Part shown: piece after piece, positions 54,130 to 64,000 of the stretch
How the letters are laid out: every line of letters starts with the position of its first letter
Position numbering within the stretch: the first letter of the stretch is position 1
DNA from: Cyclobacteriaceae bacterium
Lineage (GTDB): Bacteria; Bacteroidota; Bacteroidia; Cytophagales; Cyclobacteriaceae
Direction: 5' to 3'
Assembly: GCA_016786585.1 (NCBI GenBank)
Contig: JAEUUI010000003.1
Location: 122,771-186,770, forward strand
DNA: 64,000 nt
Translations under genes and position numbers: made by a program
The notes under the pieces: model-generated
Seen by the model: the letters and a program-made list of their open reading frames with translations, nothing else
What the model was told of the DNA's origin: nothing
The model's database searches: none

Positions 54130-55200
54130 TTATTTAATGTATCGGAAGTCGTGTCCCGGTTTTACCTGGAGCAACACTTCGTAAATGAGCTGAATCACAT
54201 TTTCAACGTCATCCTTGTGCACCGTTTCAACAGTCGTGTGCATGTACTTCAAAGGCAACGAAATCAATGCTGACGCTACGCCTTCTGCGGAGTACGCGAA
54301 AGAATCGGTATCCGTGCCGGTAGACCGGCTTACCGCCTGGCGCTGGAACGGAATCTTCTTCTTGTTGGCAACGTCAATGATCTGCTTCAACACATTGTTT
54401 TGAACGGCAGGTCCATAACAAACCACAGGACCAAGACCACACTTCAGGTTCCCGCTTTCCTTCTTGTTGTACATGGGTGATTGTGTGTCGTGCGTAACGT
54501 CTGTACAGATGGCCAGATCTGGTTTCAACCTTCTGGAAATCATTTCAGCACCACGCAAACCAATTTCTTCTTGAACAGAGTTAACGATATAGAGGCAGTA
54601 TGGCAGTTTTTTCTTTCCCTCTTTCAGTCTGCGGGCCACCTCGGCAATCATAAATCCGCCCATGCGGTTATCAAGCGCACGACCGGTCAGGTAGTTTTTA
54701 TTCAGCTCAATCAGTTCATCTTCAAATGTGGCAACGGTACCCACATGTACGCCCATCGCTTCCACTTCCTTCTTCGACTCTGCACCGATATCGATAAATA
54801 TATTTTTTAACGATGGCGTCTCTTCCCGGGCTGCATCGCGAACGTGAATGGCCGGCCAGCCAAACACTCCTTTTACAATTCCTTTATCGCCCTGCAAATT
54901 CACCCGCATCGAAGGCGCAATCTGATGGTCCGAACCACCATTTCTGCGCACATAGATATATCCTTCTTCTGTGATATAATTTACAAACCACGAGATCTCA
55001 TCGGCATGCGCCTCAATAACAACTTTATACTTTCCCTGTGGATTGATAACGCCTACCGCTGTCCCATATACATCAACCATGTACTCATCGATATACGGCT
55101 TTAGATAATCCAGCCAGATTTGCTGACCAGAGTGCTCAAAACCTGTGGGAGATGCATTGTTCAGGTATTCAAACAAAAAATTTTTACTCTTTTTATCCAT
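54130..55200 (-). CDS. M42 family metallopeptidase
   Basis: 356 residues. Co-catalytic aminopeptidase of the M42 (glutamyl aminopeptidase/PepA, FrvX) family, which forms tetrahedral dodecamers. Metal and catalytic residues seen: His in EAHADEIS, Asp in ALDNRMGG, Glu pair in QEEIGLRG, Asp in CTDVTHD, and His in MHTTVETVH. It trims short peptides in the cytosol. It is 20 bases downstream of the propionyl-CoA carboxylase-like gene and ends at a strong terminator. Confidence 0.93.
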   Translation of the reverse strand: MDKKSKNFLFEYLNNASPTGFEHSGQQIWLDYLKPYIDEYMVDVYGTAVGVINPQGKYKVVIEAHADEISWFVNYITEEGYIYVRRNGGSDHQIAPSMRVNLQGDKGIVKGVFGWPAIHVRDAAREETPSLKNIFIDIGAESKKEVEAMGVHVGTVATFEDELIELNKNYLTGRALDNRMGGFMIAEVARRLKEGKKKLPYCLYIVNSVQEEIGLRGAEMISRRLKPDLAICTDVTHDTQSPMYNKKESGNLKCGLGPVVCYGPAVQNNVLKQIIDVANKKKIPFQRQAVSRSTGTDTDSFAYSAEGVASALISLPLKYMHTTVETVHKDDVENVIQLIYEVLLQVKPGHDFRYIK

Positions 55201-55220
55201 ACGATTTGAAATTATGTCAA

Positions 55221-56792
55221 TTATAAAGGGATGTTATCATGTTTCTTTTTCGGAAGCGTGGCGGCTTTATTTTCCAGCATCTCAAAAGCCCGGATGAGTT
55301 TCTCGCGCGTCTGATCCGGATAAATAACTTCGTCAATGTATCCGCGAGCCGTTGCGCGATACGGATTGGCAAACTTGGCTGTATACTCCTCCACTTTCTC
55401 GTTGAGTTTCGCAGTTTGATCTGCAGCTTCAGAAATTTCCTTTTTGAAGATAATCTCCGCAGCACCTTTTGCACCCATTACCGCAATCTCCGCAGTTGGC
55501 CATGCATAGTTAAGGTCGGCACCGATGTGTTTGGAATTCATCACATCATATGCACCACCGTAAGCTTTGCGGGTGATTACCGTTACGCGCGGAACGGTTG
55601 CTTCAGAAAATGCGAATAACAATTTCGCACCATTCGTAATAATCGCATTCCATTCCTGGTCAGTACCGGGCAAAAATCCCGGAACATCTTCGAGCACCAG
55701 CAACGGAATGTTAAAGCAATCGCAGAAACGTACAAAGCGCGCACCTTTTACGCTGGCATCAATGTCAAGCACCCCGGCCAGGGAAGCAGGCTGGTTACCG
55801 ACTATGCCAATGCTTCTGCCGGCAATGCGTGCAAACCCGACAATAATATTTTCTGCAAAGTTTTTATGAACTTCGAAGAAGCTACCCTCGTCAACAATCC
55901 CATTCACCACTTCGCGCATGTCGTACGGCTGGTTCGGGTTGACCGGAATGATGGTATTTAAGTTAGGTCTTGCTTCGTTGCCAACAGCATACGAAACGCG
56001 TGGCGCATCGTCCTCGCAATTCTGTGGAATGTAGCTCAGTAATTTTTTTATCTCGGCAATGCAAACCGCTTCGTTCGCGCACGCGAAATGCGTGACACCA
56101 CTTTTCGTACTGTGCGCAGACGCTCCTCCTAATTCTTCCGGAGTTACATTTTCATGCGTTACCGTCTTTACCACATTCGGGCCAGTTACGAACATGAACG
56201 AAGTATTTTCAACCATGAAAATAAAATCGGTGATGGCCGGTGAATACACTGCCCCACCCGCGCATGGTCCCATCACAGCCGAAATCTGTGGCACTACACC
56301 CGAAGCCAACGTGTTGCGATAAAAAATATCCGCATATCCACCAAGTGAAACCACACCCTCCTGAATGCGCGCTCCGCCGGAGTCATTCAAGCCGATGATC
56401 GGTGCGCCATTTTTCATGGCGAGGTCCATGATCTTTACAATTTTTTCTGCGTGTGTTTCCGAAAGCGAACCTCCGAAGACAGTAAAATCCTGTGAGAAAA
56501 CGTAAACCAGTCGACCGTTTACTTTTCCGTAACCGGTAACAACACCATCGCCCAGGTAGTGCTCTTTATCGAGGCCAAAATCCTTCGCACGGTGCGTCAC
56601 AAATTTGCCCAACTCTTCGAATGTGCCTTCGTCTATCAATAACTGAATTCGTTCCCGGGCTGTAAGCTTTCCCCTGGCATGTTGTTGTTCAATTCGTTTC
56701 GCTCCGCCTCCTGTTAACGCTTCTTCGTTCTTGCGATGAAGTTCGTCAAACCGGCTTTGCAGAATGGGTTCAGTATGCTTTCGCTTTGTCAT
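55221..56792 (-). CDS. Acyl-CoA carboxylase beta subunit, propionyl-CoA carboxylase-like
   Basis: 523 residues. Two carboxyltransferase halves. PCCB layout: [76 protein letters not shown], and in the second half [12 protein letters not shown] and [14 protein letters not shown]. It makes methylmalonyl-CoA from propionyl-CoA or carboxylates acetyl-CoA. No biotin-containing alpha subunit lies in the window. It is divergent from ppx. Confidence 0.93.
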   Translation of the reverse strand: MTKRKHTEPILQSRFDELHRKNEEALTGGGAKRIEQQHARGKLTARERIQLLIDEGTFEELGKFVTHRAKDFGLDKEHYLGDGVVTGYGKVNGRLVYVFSQDFTVFGGSLSETHAEKIVKIMDLAMKNGAPIIGLNDSGGARIQEGVVSLGGYADIFYRNTLASGVVPQISAVMGPCAGGAVYSPAITDFIFMVENTSFMFVTGPNVVKTVTHENVTPEELGGASAHSTKSGVTHFACANEAVCIAEIKKLLSYIPQNCEDDAPRVSYAVGNEARPNLNTIIPVNPNQPYDMREVVNGIVDEGSFFEVHKNFAENIIVGFARIAGRSIGIVGNQPASLAGVLDIDASVKGARFVRFCDCFNIPLLVLEDVPGFLPGTDQEWNAIITNGAKLLFAFSEATVPRVTVITRKAYGGAYDVMNSKHIGADLNYAWPTAEIAVMGAKGAAEIIFKKEISEAADQTAKLNEKVEEYTAKFANPYRATARGYIDEVIYPDQTREKLIRAFEMLENKAATLPKKKHDNIPL

Positions 56793-56896
56793 GGTAGCTT
56801 TTCAGGAACCGAAAGATATTGCGATTTTATTGAATTTATTGTGCTGTCAGTGGTCTTTTCAAAAGCTACTTTCCCCGATCCGGGCTATTTTGCGAG

Positions 56897-57820
56897 ATGA
56901 ATGCACGGTTCGCGATTATCGATCTGGGAACGAATACTTTTCACCTGCTGGTAGCCGAAAAACAGGGCACAAAAGCCTCTGTGCTTCATCGCGAAAAGGT
57001 TGGTGTCAAGCTCGGCAAAGCTGGCATCAACCAGGATGTCATTCAGCCAGATGCTATCGAGCGCGCGATCGCTGCATTGCAAGCTTTTAAAAACAAAATG
57101 GACTTGTTTGAGGTTTCGTCTGTGCATGCCTTTGGGACAAGCGCATTCCGAAATGCTGAAAATTCTCGCGAGGTGACTGAACAAATAAAAAATCAAACCG
57201 GTATCACTGTCCGAATTTTGTCAGGCGCAGAAGAAGCGGAAATGATCTATCGGGGCGTAGCGTCTGCTGTTAACATAACTAACGACATCGGACTAATCAT
57301 GGATATCGGTGCAGGTAGCGTTGAGTTTATTCTGGCCGACCAACACCAACCGCTGTGGAGCAAGAGCCTCGAACTGGGTGCTCAACGAATCATTGAAATG
57401 TTCTCCATCAGCGATCCGATAACACCCGAAGAGATCAAAAAGATCAATGCCCTGCTGGATCAATCGTTGCGCGAAGTTGATGAAGCGGTAATTCGCTGGA
57501 ACCCGAAAACGCTCATAGGCTCTTCAGGTTCGTTTGATACGCTAAGTGATATGTACTGTCGGGAATATGGAATTCCAGTTACTGATCGTGATGCTGAAAC
57601 ACCCCTCACAATTGATTTCGTTCGAAGAGCACACGAGGAAATCATTCGATCAACACGTGCCGAACGCCTAAAACTGCCGGGTATGATTGAGCTTCGGGTC
57701 GACCTGATCGTAGTTGGAAGTTGCATGGTCAAATACATACTCGACAAATATCAAATCAGTCAGATTCGCGTTTCCCGGTACTCGCTGAAAGAAGGCGCGC
57801 TCGCCATGCTATCGGAGTGA
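56897..57820 (+). CDS. Ppx/GppA phosphatase family protein
   Basis: 307 residues, the short Ppx form lacking the C-terminal HD domain. ASKHA ATPase fold: IIDLGTNTFHLLV (phosphate 1), GAEEAEMIYRGVAS, IMDIGAGSVEFIL (phosphate 2), and SLELGAQRI. It degrades polyphosphate from its ends or hydrolyses pppGpp; short forms are usually exopolyphosphatases. The Ldh-family gene follows 22 bases later. Confidence 0.9.
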   Translation: MNARFAIIDLGTNTFHLLVAEKQGTKASVLHREKVGVKLGKAGINQDVIQPDAIERAIAALQAFKNKMDLFEVSSVHAFGTSAFRNAENSREVTEQIKNQTGITVRILSGAEEAEMIYRGVASAVNITNDIGLIMDIGAGSVEFILADQHQPLWSKSLELGAQRIIEMFSISDPITPEEIKKINALLDQSLREVDEAVIRWNPKTLIGSSGSFDTLSDMYCREYGIPVTDRDAETPLTIDFVRRAHEEIIRSTRAERLKLPGMIELRVDLIVVGSCMVKYILDKYQISQIRVSRYSLKEGALAMLSE

Positions 57821-57842
57821 CACAACATCGTATCTTTACCGC

Positions 57843-58922
57843 ATGGCTGATCAAATCTTTCCTTTCGAAACCTTAAAGAAATTTACCACATCTGCTTTTA
57901 AAAAGATCGGATGCAGTAGTGAACAAGCAGAACTCGCAACCGAGGTTTTACTCTCGGCCGATCTCCGCGGGATTGACTCGCACGGAGTCGCGAGGTTGTC
58001 GGGCTACATTCGTTTGTGGGAAGCGAAACGTATCAACGCCACTCCAAACATTCATATCATTCATGAATCACCCAGCACAGCCGTGGTTGACGGTGATGGT
58101 GGCCTGGGGCTTGTAGTTGCTCCGTACGCGATGAAGGTTGCGATTGAAAAAGCGAAACAATGCGGAACCGGGTGGGTGAGCGTTCAGCACTCCAACCATT
58201 TTGGAATTGCCGGCTATCACGCCATGATGGCTTTGGAACACGATATGATTGGCATTGCCATGACAAATGCCAGTCCGCTGGTGGCGCCTACCTGGTCAGT
58301 TGAAAGAATGCTCGGCACTAACCCGATTGCGGTAGCAATTCCTGCTAACAAGCAACCTGCATTTGTTGCCGACATGGCAACCACAACAGCCGCGAACGGA
58401 AAACTGGAAATTCTCCAGCGAAAAAATAAAACCGCCCCCGAAGGTTGGATTCAGGATAAGCTCGGTAAAACTTCTACAAACCCGCACGAATTAAAAGAAG
58501 GCGGGGCGCTTGTTCCGCTTGGCAGCGACTTTGAACATGGAAGTCATAAGGGCTATGGTCTGGGTTCGATCGTGGATATCTTCTCAGCAGTTTTGTCGGG
58601 CGCAAATTACGGACCGTGGGTTCCTCCGTTTGTGGCGTTCCTCGCTCCTCCGGCTGATCCGGTTGGAAAAGGAATCGGCCATTTTTTTGGTGCGATGCGC
58701 ATTGATGCTTTCCGCCCGAAAGAAGAGTTCAAGAATCACATGGACAACTGGATAAACAGGTTCCGTTCAGCCAAACCGATAGCGGGTCAACCAAAAGTTC
58801 TGATACCCGGTGACCCGGAACGCGAGATGAATGCGACTCGGTTAAAAGAAGGGATTCCCCTCAACGAAAAAGTTGTGGAAGATTTGAAAGAGCTTGCGAA
58901 AAGATTTGATTTAAACTTCTAG
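57843..58922 (+). CDS. Ldh family NAD(P)-dependent oxidoreductase
   Basis: 359 residues. Malate/L-lactate dehydrogenase (Ldh_2) fold. The family motif DLRGIDSHGVARL carries the catalytic His; GDGGLGLVV, QHSNHFGIAGYH, MLGTNPIAVAIP and GHFFGAMRIDAF follow. Members oxidise malate, sulfolactate, ureidoglycolate or 2,3-diketogulonate with NAD(P). The true substrate is unknown. Its stop codon overlaps that of the convergent barrel gene in CTAG. Confidence 0.9.
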   Translation: MADQIFPFETLKKFTTSAFKKIGCSSEQAELATEVLLSADLRGIDSHGVARLSGYIRLWEAKRINATPNIHIIHESPSTAVVDGDGGLGLVVAPYAMKVAIEKAKQCGTGWVSVQHSNHFGIAGYHAMMALEHDMIGIAMTNASPLVAPTWSVERMLGTNPIAVAIPANKQPAFVADMATTTAANGKLEILQRKNKTAPEGWIQDKLGKTSTNPHELKEGGALVPLGSDFEHGSHKGYGLGSIVDIFSAVLSGANYGPWVPPFVAFLAPPADPVGKGIGHFFGAMRIDAFRPKEEFKNHMDNWINRFRSAKPIAGQPKVLIPGDPEREMNATRLKEGIPLNEKVVEDLKELAKRFDLNF

Positions 58923-59488
58923 AAGCCGAACGTAATTCCGCCACGCAAAATCAGTGGATTCGGATACGGAGAGTATTCACCCGGGTTTACCGATTGATAA
59001 GAAAAGTTATAAAGCGCGAGAAGATAGAATGCCGCTTTATTGCCAATAGGCTGAACAAATCCACCACCCGCCATAAAACTATTGTAACCTTTTCGCGTAG
59101 TGGTTGTAGCCGATTCCGGGAACTCGTAGCTCAAATGTTCGTATTCAGCCTGGAGAAAAATTCCATTGAAGATCGTGTATCGAACAAACGGACTCACACC
59201 ATAATCGGTAAGCTTTATACTGGGATTAAAATATTTGTACTTGGTGTACCGGTATGTTACGCTTGAGCCGGCCATCAATTTTTGTGTGAGCTTGTAGCCG
59301 ATCATTGGTGACACGGAAATAACATCGATCTGGCTTCCAAACTGAAGACCCAGTCCACCGCCTACCACAATCCGTTCTTTAAAGGGCACTCCTTCAAGGC
59401 TATTGTCGTTATCCCTATGCCGCGATTGGCTAAAAGCAACAATCGTGGCGAAACAAAATATCAGCGTTAAAATCCAGGGGTGAATCAT
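58919..59488 (-). CDS. Small outer-membrane beta-barrel protein
   Basis: 189 residues. Signal peptide ends VAFSQ. The rest is alternating strands with aromatic girdles (GGGLGLQFGSQIDVISVSP, SSVTYRYTKYKYF, GGGFVQPIGN) and ends with a strand GGITFGF with terminal Phe, the BAM recognition pattern. It is an 8-strand barrel by length. Function unknown. It lies 16 bases downstream of the divIC-like gene. Confidence 0.8.
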   Translation of the reverse strand: MIHPWILTLIFCFATIVAFSQSRHRDNDNSLEGVPFKERIVVGGGLGLQFGSQIDVISVSPMIGYKLTQKLMAGSSVTYRYTKYKYFNPSIKLTDYGVSPFVRYTIFNGIFLQAEYEHLSYEFPESATTTTRKGYNSFMAGGGFVQPIGNKAAFYLLALYNFSYQSVNPGEYSPYPNPLILRGGITFGF

Positions 59489-59504
59489 ACGTCAATCGTT
59501 TTTA

Positions 59505-59795
59505 CTATTCTTCAACGACCACAAAGATATCTTCGGTGCTCTTCTTCATTAAATATTTTTCCCGCGCGAATTTTTCCAGCAATTCACGGGTCCCCATGAG
59601 TTCCTCATGGTCCTTTTGAACTTCTTTAATCTTATCCGCATAGTACTCCTTCTCGCTTTCCAATGAACTCAGCTTGGCGGAAAGTTTATAACGCGAAACA
59701 AAATCGTTTGAGTCCAACACCAGCATCCAAACCAAAAAAATGCCTCCGGTTACGATATAAAAATTGCGGAGGGCTTTCGGAAGTTTTTTCAGCAT
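59505..59795 (-). CDS. Septum formation initiator family protein (FtsB/DivIC-like)
   Basis: 96 residues. A short cytosolic N-terminus, one transmembrane helix (about 12-28), and a periplasmic coiled coil (about 38-70: LESEKEYYADKIKEVQKDHEEL) ending in FAREKYLMKK, the family motif before a short acidic tail. It forms part of the FtsQLB divisome complex. The position after eno matches the conserved eno-ftsB arrangement. Confidence 0.92.
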   Translation of the reverse strand: MLKKLPKALRNFYIVTGGIFLVWMLVLDSNDFVSRYKLSAKLSSLESEKEYYADKIKEVQKDHEELMGTRELLEKFAREKYLMKKSTEDIFVVVEE

Positions 59796-59836
59796 ACCCA
59801 GTTTAAAAAATGATGACTAAGGTAGGAATTTTTCAT

Positions 59837-59872
59837 AAAAAACCCTGTCACCCATTTCGGGGTAACAGGGTT
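59837..59872 (-). terminator. Terminator after eno
   Basis: Minus strand: AACCCTGTTACCC and GGGTGACAGGGTT (13-bp stem, one G-U) around CGAAAT, followed by six T. It separates eno from the divIC-like gene, which begins 42 bases on. Confidence 0.88.
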
Positions 59873-59892
59873 GGTGCCTGAAGCATTCAATT

Positions 59893-61194
<1,302 letters not shown>

Positions 61195-62289
61195 TTAAGA
61201 TTTTTTGTCTTCGCGGATCATGTTCACGAACTGATCGAACAGATACCGTGAATCATGCGGACCCGGAGATGCTTCCGGGTGATATTGTACCGAGAACGCT
61301 TTTTTGTTCTTCACCCGAATACCCATGATGGTGTTATCATTCAAGTGAAGGTGCGTTACTTCTACGTTAGGATTCTTTTCGATGTCTTTTTCGCTCACTG
61401 CGAACCCGTGGTTTTGCGAAGTCATCTCACCTAGACCTGTGACCAGGTTTTTAACCGGGTGATTCAATCCGCGATGGCCGTGATGCATCTTGTAAGTCGA
61501 TACGCCGTTCGCCAGCGCAAGCACCTGGTGACCTAAACAAATTCCGAACGTAGGCTTGTCGGCGTTCAGTGTTTCCTTCACGGTGTCGATCGCATAGCTC
61601 ATCACCGATGGATCGCCAGGACCGTTTGAGATGAAGTATCCGTCCGGTTTGAACTTCTCCATTTCAGCGAACGGAGTTTTTGCCGGGAACACTTTAACAT
61701 AGCAACCACGTTGTGTGAGATTCGTGAGGATGCTTTTCTTAATGCCAAGATCCAGGGCAGCGATTCTAAGCTCGGCATTTTCATCACCAACCGTGTAAGC
61801 CTTTTCTGTTGTAACCACGGAAGAAAGCTCGAGGCCGTCCATCGAAGGGACCTTCTTGATTTCCTCCCGCATTTGTTCAGGTGTAAGCTCTGATGAGATC
61901 AGCGCGTTCATCGCTCCGCGGCTGCGAATGTATCGCACCAACATGCGTGTATCAACCCCGGCCAGGCCAACAATGTTATATCGTTCCAGGTATTGCTGAA
62001 GGCTTTCCTTGGCTGTATACCGGCTGAAATCTTCCGAGTAATCATTTACCACCAAACCCTTAATCTTCGGGTTGGCCGATTCCTGCTCCTGATCCACCGT
62101 ACCGTAATTACCGATGTGTGCCGTGGTGTTAACGATAATCTGACCGTAATAGGAAGGATCGGTGTAAATTTCCTGGTATCCGGTCATCCCGGTGTTGAAG
62201 CAGATTTCTCCGCCTGTTGTACCTTTTTTGCCGATGGCAATGCCCTCTACAAGAAGGCCGTCTGCTAGAAGTAAGTATGCTTTACCCAC
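61195..62289 (-). CDS. carA: Carbamoyl-phosphate synthase small subunit
   Basis: 364 residues. N-terminal CPSase small-chain domain (about 1-135), then a class I glutamine amidotransferase domain with nucleophile Cys in GICLGHQ, and the His-Glu pair in YHPEASPGPHD. It supplies ammonia to CarB for pyrimidine and arginine synthesis; carB is not in the window. A -7 box is 18 bases upstream. It is probably cotranscribed with eno. Confidence 0.97.
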   Translation of the reverse strand: MGKAYLLLADGLLVEGIAIGKKGTTGGEICFNTGMTGYQEIYTDPSYYGQIIVNTTAHIGNYGTVDQEQESANPKIKGLVVNDYSEDFSRYTAKESLQQYLERYNIVGLAGVDTRMLVRYIRSRGAMNALISSELTPEQMREEIKKVPSMDGLELSSVVTTEKAYTVGDENAELRIAALDLGIKKSILTNLTQRGCYVKVFPAKTPFAEMEKFKPDGYFISNGPGDPSVMSYAIDTVKETLNADKPTFGICLGHQVLALANGVSTYKMHHGHRGLNHPVKNLVTGLGEMTSQNHGFAVSEKDIEKNPNVEVTHLHLNDNTIMGIRVKNKKAFSVQYHPEASPGPHDSRYLFDQFVNMIREDKKS

Positions 62290-62306
62290 GCTTTTTATAA
62301 GTTTTA

Positions 62307-62314
62307 CAAAATTA
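62307..62314 (-). promoter_or_regulatory. -7 promoter box of carA
   Basis: TAATTTTG on the minus strand, exact TAnnTTTG, giving a leader of about 12 bases. Upstream, two short palindromes lie at 62361-62368 (AAACGTTT) and 62371-62383 (AAACCTAAGGTTT). Confidence 0.4.
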
Positions 62315-62440
62315 AAATTCTCACCGTATTACGGGGGCTAAACCCCGGATTTTTCTCCCCAAACGTTTGAAAACCTAAGGTTTCAGCCGACTTGATCCGG
62401 TTGTCATCTCACGTTTCCTAATCAGCCCACACAAGGGCAT

Positions 62441-62473
62441 AAAAAAAGGGATTGAACCGAAATTCAATCCCTT
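62441..62473 (-). terminator. Terminator after rplQ
   Basis: AAGGGATTGAA and TTCAATCCCTT, an 11-bp perfect stem with a 6-base loop; on the minus strand it is followed by a run of seven T. It ends the ribosomal-protein operon. Confidence 0.9.
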
Positions 62474-62496
62474 CTTTATGTATTCGAATTCTATCA

Positions 62497-63042
62497 CTAG
62501 TCTTCTTTCTTCTTTTTAGCAGCTGTTTTCTTAGCAGGAGCCTTTTTCGCAGGCTTCTCTTTTGCCTCAACCTTTTCGGTCGTCTCTTCTGCTGTCGTTT
62601 CTCCTTCAGCTTTCTTGCCTCCTCTGCGACTTCTGCGAGTCTTCGTTGCCTTGCCAGCCTTCTCATCTTTCGAGTAAAGCGTGTTGAAGTCAACCAGCTC
62701 GATCAGACACATTTCGGCATTATCTCCGAGGCGAACGTCACCCATCTTAATGATGCGGGTATAACCACCCGGACGCTCTCCGATTTTAGATGCTACTGTG
62801 CTGAACAATTCTTTAACCGACTCTTTATTTTGGAGGTATGAGAACACAGTTCTTCTAGAATGTGTTGTGTCGCTCTTTGCTTTTGTCAGCAGGGGCTCAA
62901 CATATTTTCTCAACGCCTTCGCTTTCGCAACAGTCGTGGTGATGCGCTTCTCCAAAATAAGGGAAGAAGCCATGTTCGACATCAACGCCTTCCGGTGGCT
63001 GGCTGTTCTTCCTAAGTGATTTACTTTCTTACCGTGTCTCAT
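62497..63042 (-). CDS. rplQ: 50S ribosomal protein L17 with Lys/Ala-rich tail
   Basis: 181 residues; the core (1-118) is standard L17 ([30 protein letters not shown] type, YTRI). A 60-residue tail rich in Lys, Ala, Glu and Thr ([18 protein letters not shown]) follows. Such tails are usual in Bacteroidota L17. It is 12 bases downstream of rpoA. Confidence 0.97.
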   Translation of the reverse strand: MRHGKKVNHLGRTASHRKALMSNMASSLILEKRITTTVAKAKALRKYVEPLLTKAKSDTTHSRRTVFSYLQNKESVKELFSTVASKIGERPGGYTRIIKMGDVRLGDNAEMCLIELVDFNTLYSKDEKAGKATKTRRSRRGGKKAEGETTAEETTEKVEAKEKPAKKAPAKKTAAKKKKED

Positions 63043-63054
63043 GATCGGTTATTC

Positions 63055-64000
63055 TTAATCTTCGTCCAGTTTATATTTTGACAGATCCATACCAAAGGTA
63101 AGACCTTTCTCTGCTACCAATTGCTCAAGCTCTGCGAGTGACTTCTTACCGAAGTTTCTGAACTTCATCATGTCAGAAATTTCAAGCTCTACAAGATCAC
63201 CGAGTGTTTTCACGTCAGCAGCTTTCAAGCAGTTGTACGCGCGTACTGAAAGATCAAGATCATGCAATCCGGTCTTCAACAGTTTGCGCATGTGCAGCAT
63301 TTCTTCATCAACCTGTTCGATTTCAGCATCCTTGCCGGTTTCGAGTTCGATCGACTTATCAGAGAATAAGCGGAAGTGCTGAATCAAGATGTGCGCAGCG
63401 CCTTCAAGAGCTTTCTCCGGATGGATTGAACCATCGGTTTGAATTTCTACAACAAGTTTTTCGTAGTCCGTCTTCTGCTCAACGCGGGTGTTTTCCACGC
63501 TGTACTTCACATTCTTTACAGGTGTGAAGATTGCATCGATCGGAATGTATCCGAATACCTGTTCAGCAGGTTTGTTTTCTTCTGCCGGCAAATAGCCTCT
63601 TCCTTTTTCGAGAGACAATTCGATTTCGAACTGAGCAGACTCATCGATGTTACAGATAACGTGCTCAGGATTCAAAATTTCAAAAGCAGATGTAAACTTA
63701 GCGATGTCGCCAGCCTTGAACTGCTTCTGCTTCTTAATATTTACCGTGATTTTGCTTTCGAAGCTGTCAGTAACTTTCTTCAGGCGAACCATTTTCAGGT
63801 TCAGGATGATCTCAGCAACGTCTTCTACAACACCTTCAATGGTTGAGAACTCATGAAGAACGCCAGGGATTTTGATGCCTGTAATAGCATATCCTTCCAG
63901 CGAAGACAACAAGATTCTTCTCAGTGCATTACCGATGGTAACACCATAACCTTTTTCAAGCGGCTTAAAAGTGAACGTACCGTGGAAGTCATCGGATTTC
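63055..64000 (-). CDS. rpoA: RNA polymerase alpha subunit, 5' end cut off
   Basis: 315 codons are visible; the frame runs off the window end, with the N-terminal ten to fifteen residues missing. The alpha-NTD assembly part is seen as [16 protein letters not shown] and the alpha-CTD as [20 protein letters not shown] with [11 protein letters not shown]. It is the platform for RNA polymerase assembly. The gene order rpoA-rplQ is the standard end of the alpha operon. Confidence 0.98.
   Translation of the reverse strand, partial: KSDDFHGTFTFKPLEKGYGVTIGNALRRILLSSLEGYAITGIKIPGVLHEFSTIEGVVEDVAEIILNLKMVRLKKVTDSFESKITVNIKKQKQFKAGDIAKFTSAFEILNPEHVICNIDESAQFEIELSLEKGRGYLPAEENKPAEQVFGYIPIDAIFTPVKNVKYSVENTRVEQKTDYEKLVVEIQTDGSIHPEKALEGAAHILIQHFRLFSDKSIELETGKDAEIEQVDEEMLHMRKLLKTGLHDLDLSVRAYNCLKAADVKTLGDLVELEISDMMKFRNFGKKSLAELEQLVAEKGLTFGMDLSKYKLDED

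Noticed and set aside
62418..62841. Arg/Lys-rich and Phe/Leu-rich frames over the L17 tail
   Set aside because: They are frame shadows of the repetitive Lys/Ala-rich tail codons of rplQ.

Overview
The window is a compact, mostly housekeeping stretch of a Bacteroidota chromosome, most likely from the Cytophagales/Cytophagia side (inference). The reasons are a TonB receptor paired with a DUF4249 lipoprotein, the Bacteroidota -7 promoter box TAnnTTTG in front of several genes, near absence of Shine-Dalgarno sequences, a large Bacteroidota-type LptD, an L17 protein with a long Lys/Ala-rich tail, and an order rpoA-rplQ / carA-eno-divIC. I saw no rRNA, tRNA, CRISPR array, insertion sequence or prophage. 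No stretch longer than about 240 bases lacks a gene.

Layout. 1-6.5 kb: partial DUF368 transporter, aroE, uvrB, an FMN reductase, a 56-residue lipoprotein, Mn-type superoxide dismutase, tadA and a secreted protein. 6.5-16.3 kb: aspS, a lipoprotein, a secreted TPR-CHAT protease-like protein next to a small secreted helical protein, plsC, rsmG, an ECF sigma factor and a glycosyltransferase. 16.3-25 kb: MocR-type regulator, TonB receptor plus DUF4249 lipoprotein, and a very large phosphoesterase / kinase-like / outer-membrane-barrel gene split by a one-base frameshift in a G5 run. 25-27.5 kb: an HD-PycTM-like membrane protein meeting, tail to tail, a six-helix membrane class III nucleotide cyclase. 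27.7-31 kb: six tightly overlapping genes (DMT exporter, cupin, three GNATs, OsmC). 31-38 kb: ilvE, a PNPOx-like flavoprotein, a PhoD operon, an A-type Fe-S protein, folB, a DivIVA-domain protein and a WD40 protein. 38-47 kb: Sfp-type PPTase, redoxin, and an envelope cluster (amidase, MlaD, carboxyltransferase, SirB1-like) divergent from LptD. 47-54 kb: lysS, proline dehydrogenase, aroB, aroA and a metal-receptor protein. 54-64 kb: M42 peptidase, a second carboxyltransferase, Ppx, an Ldh-family dehydrogenase, divIC, eno, carA, rplQ and rpoA (cut by the window end).

How the genes work together. Three shikimate enzymes (AroE, AroB, AroA) are present but scattered. Cell-envelope functions recur (DUF368, PlsC, MlaD, LptD, amidase, DivIC, DivIVA). 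The two most unusual items are the three-part phosphoesterase gene, whose central region looks to me like an atypical kinase fold, and the HD-PycTM/cyclase pair, which could be a cyclic-nucleotide signalling module. A third structural oddity is that half of the convergent gene pairs meet at a palindromic pair of stop codons (TGATCA, TTATAA, TTAA or CTAG) with no room for a terminator.
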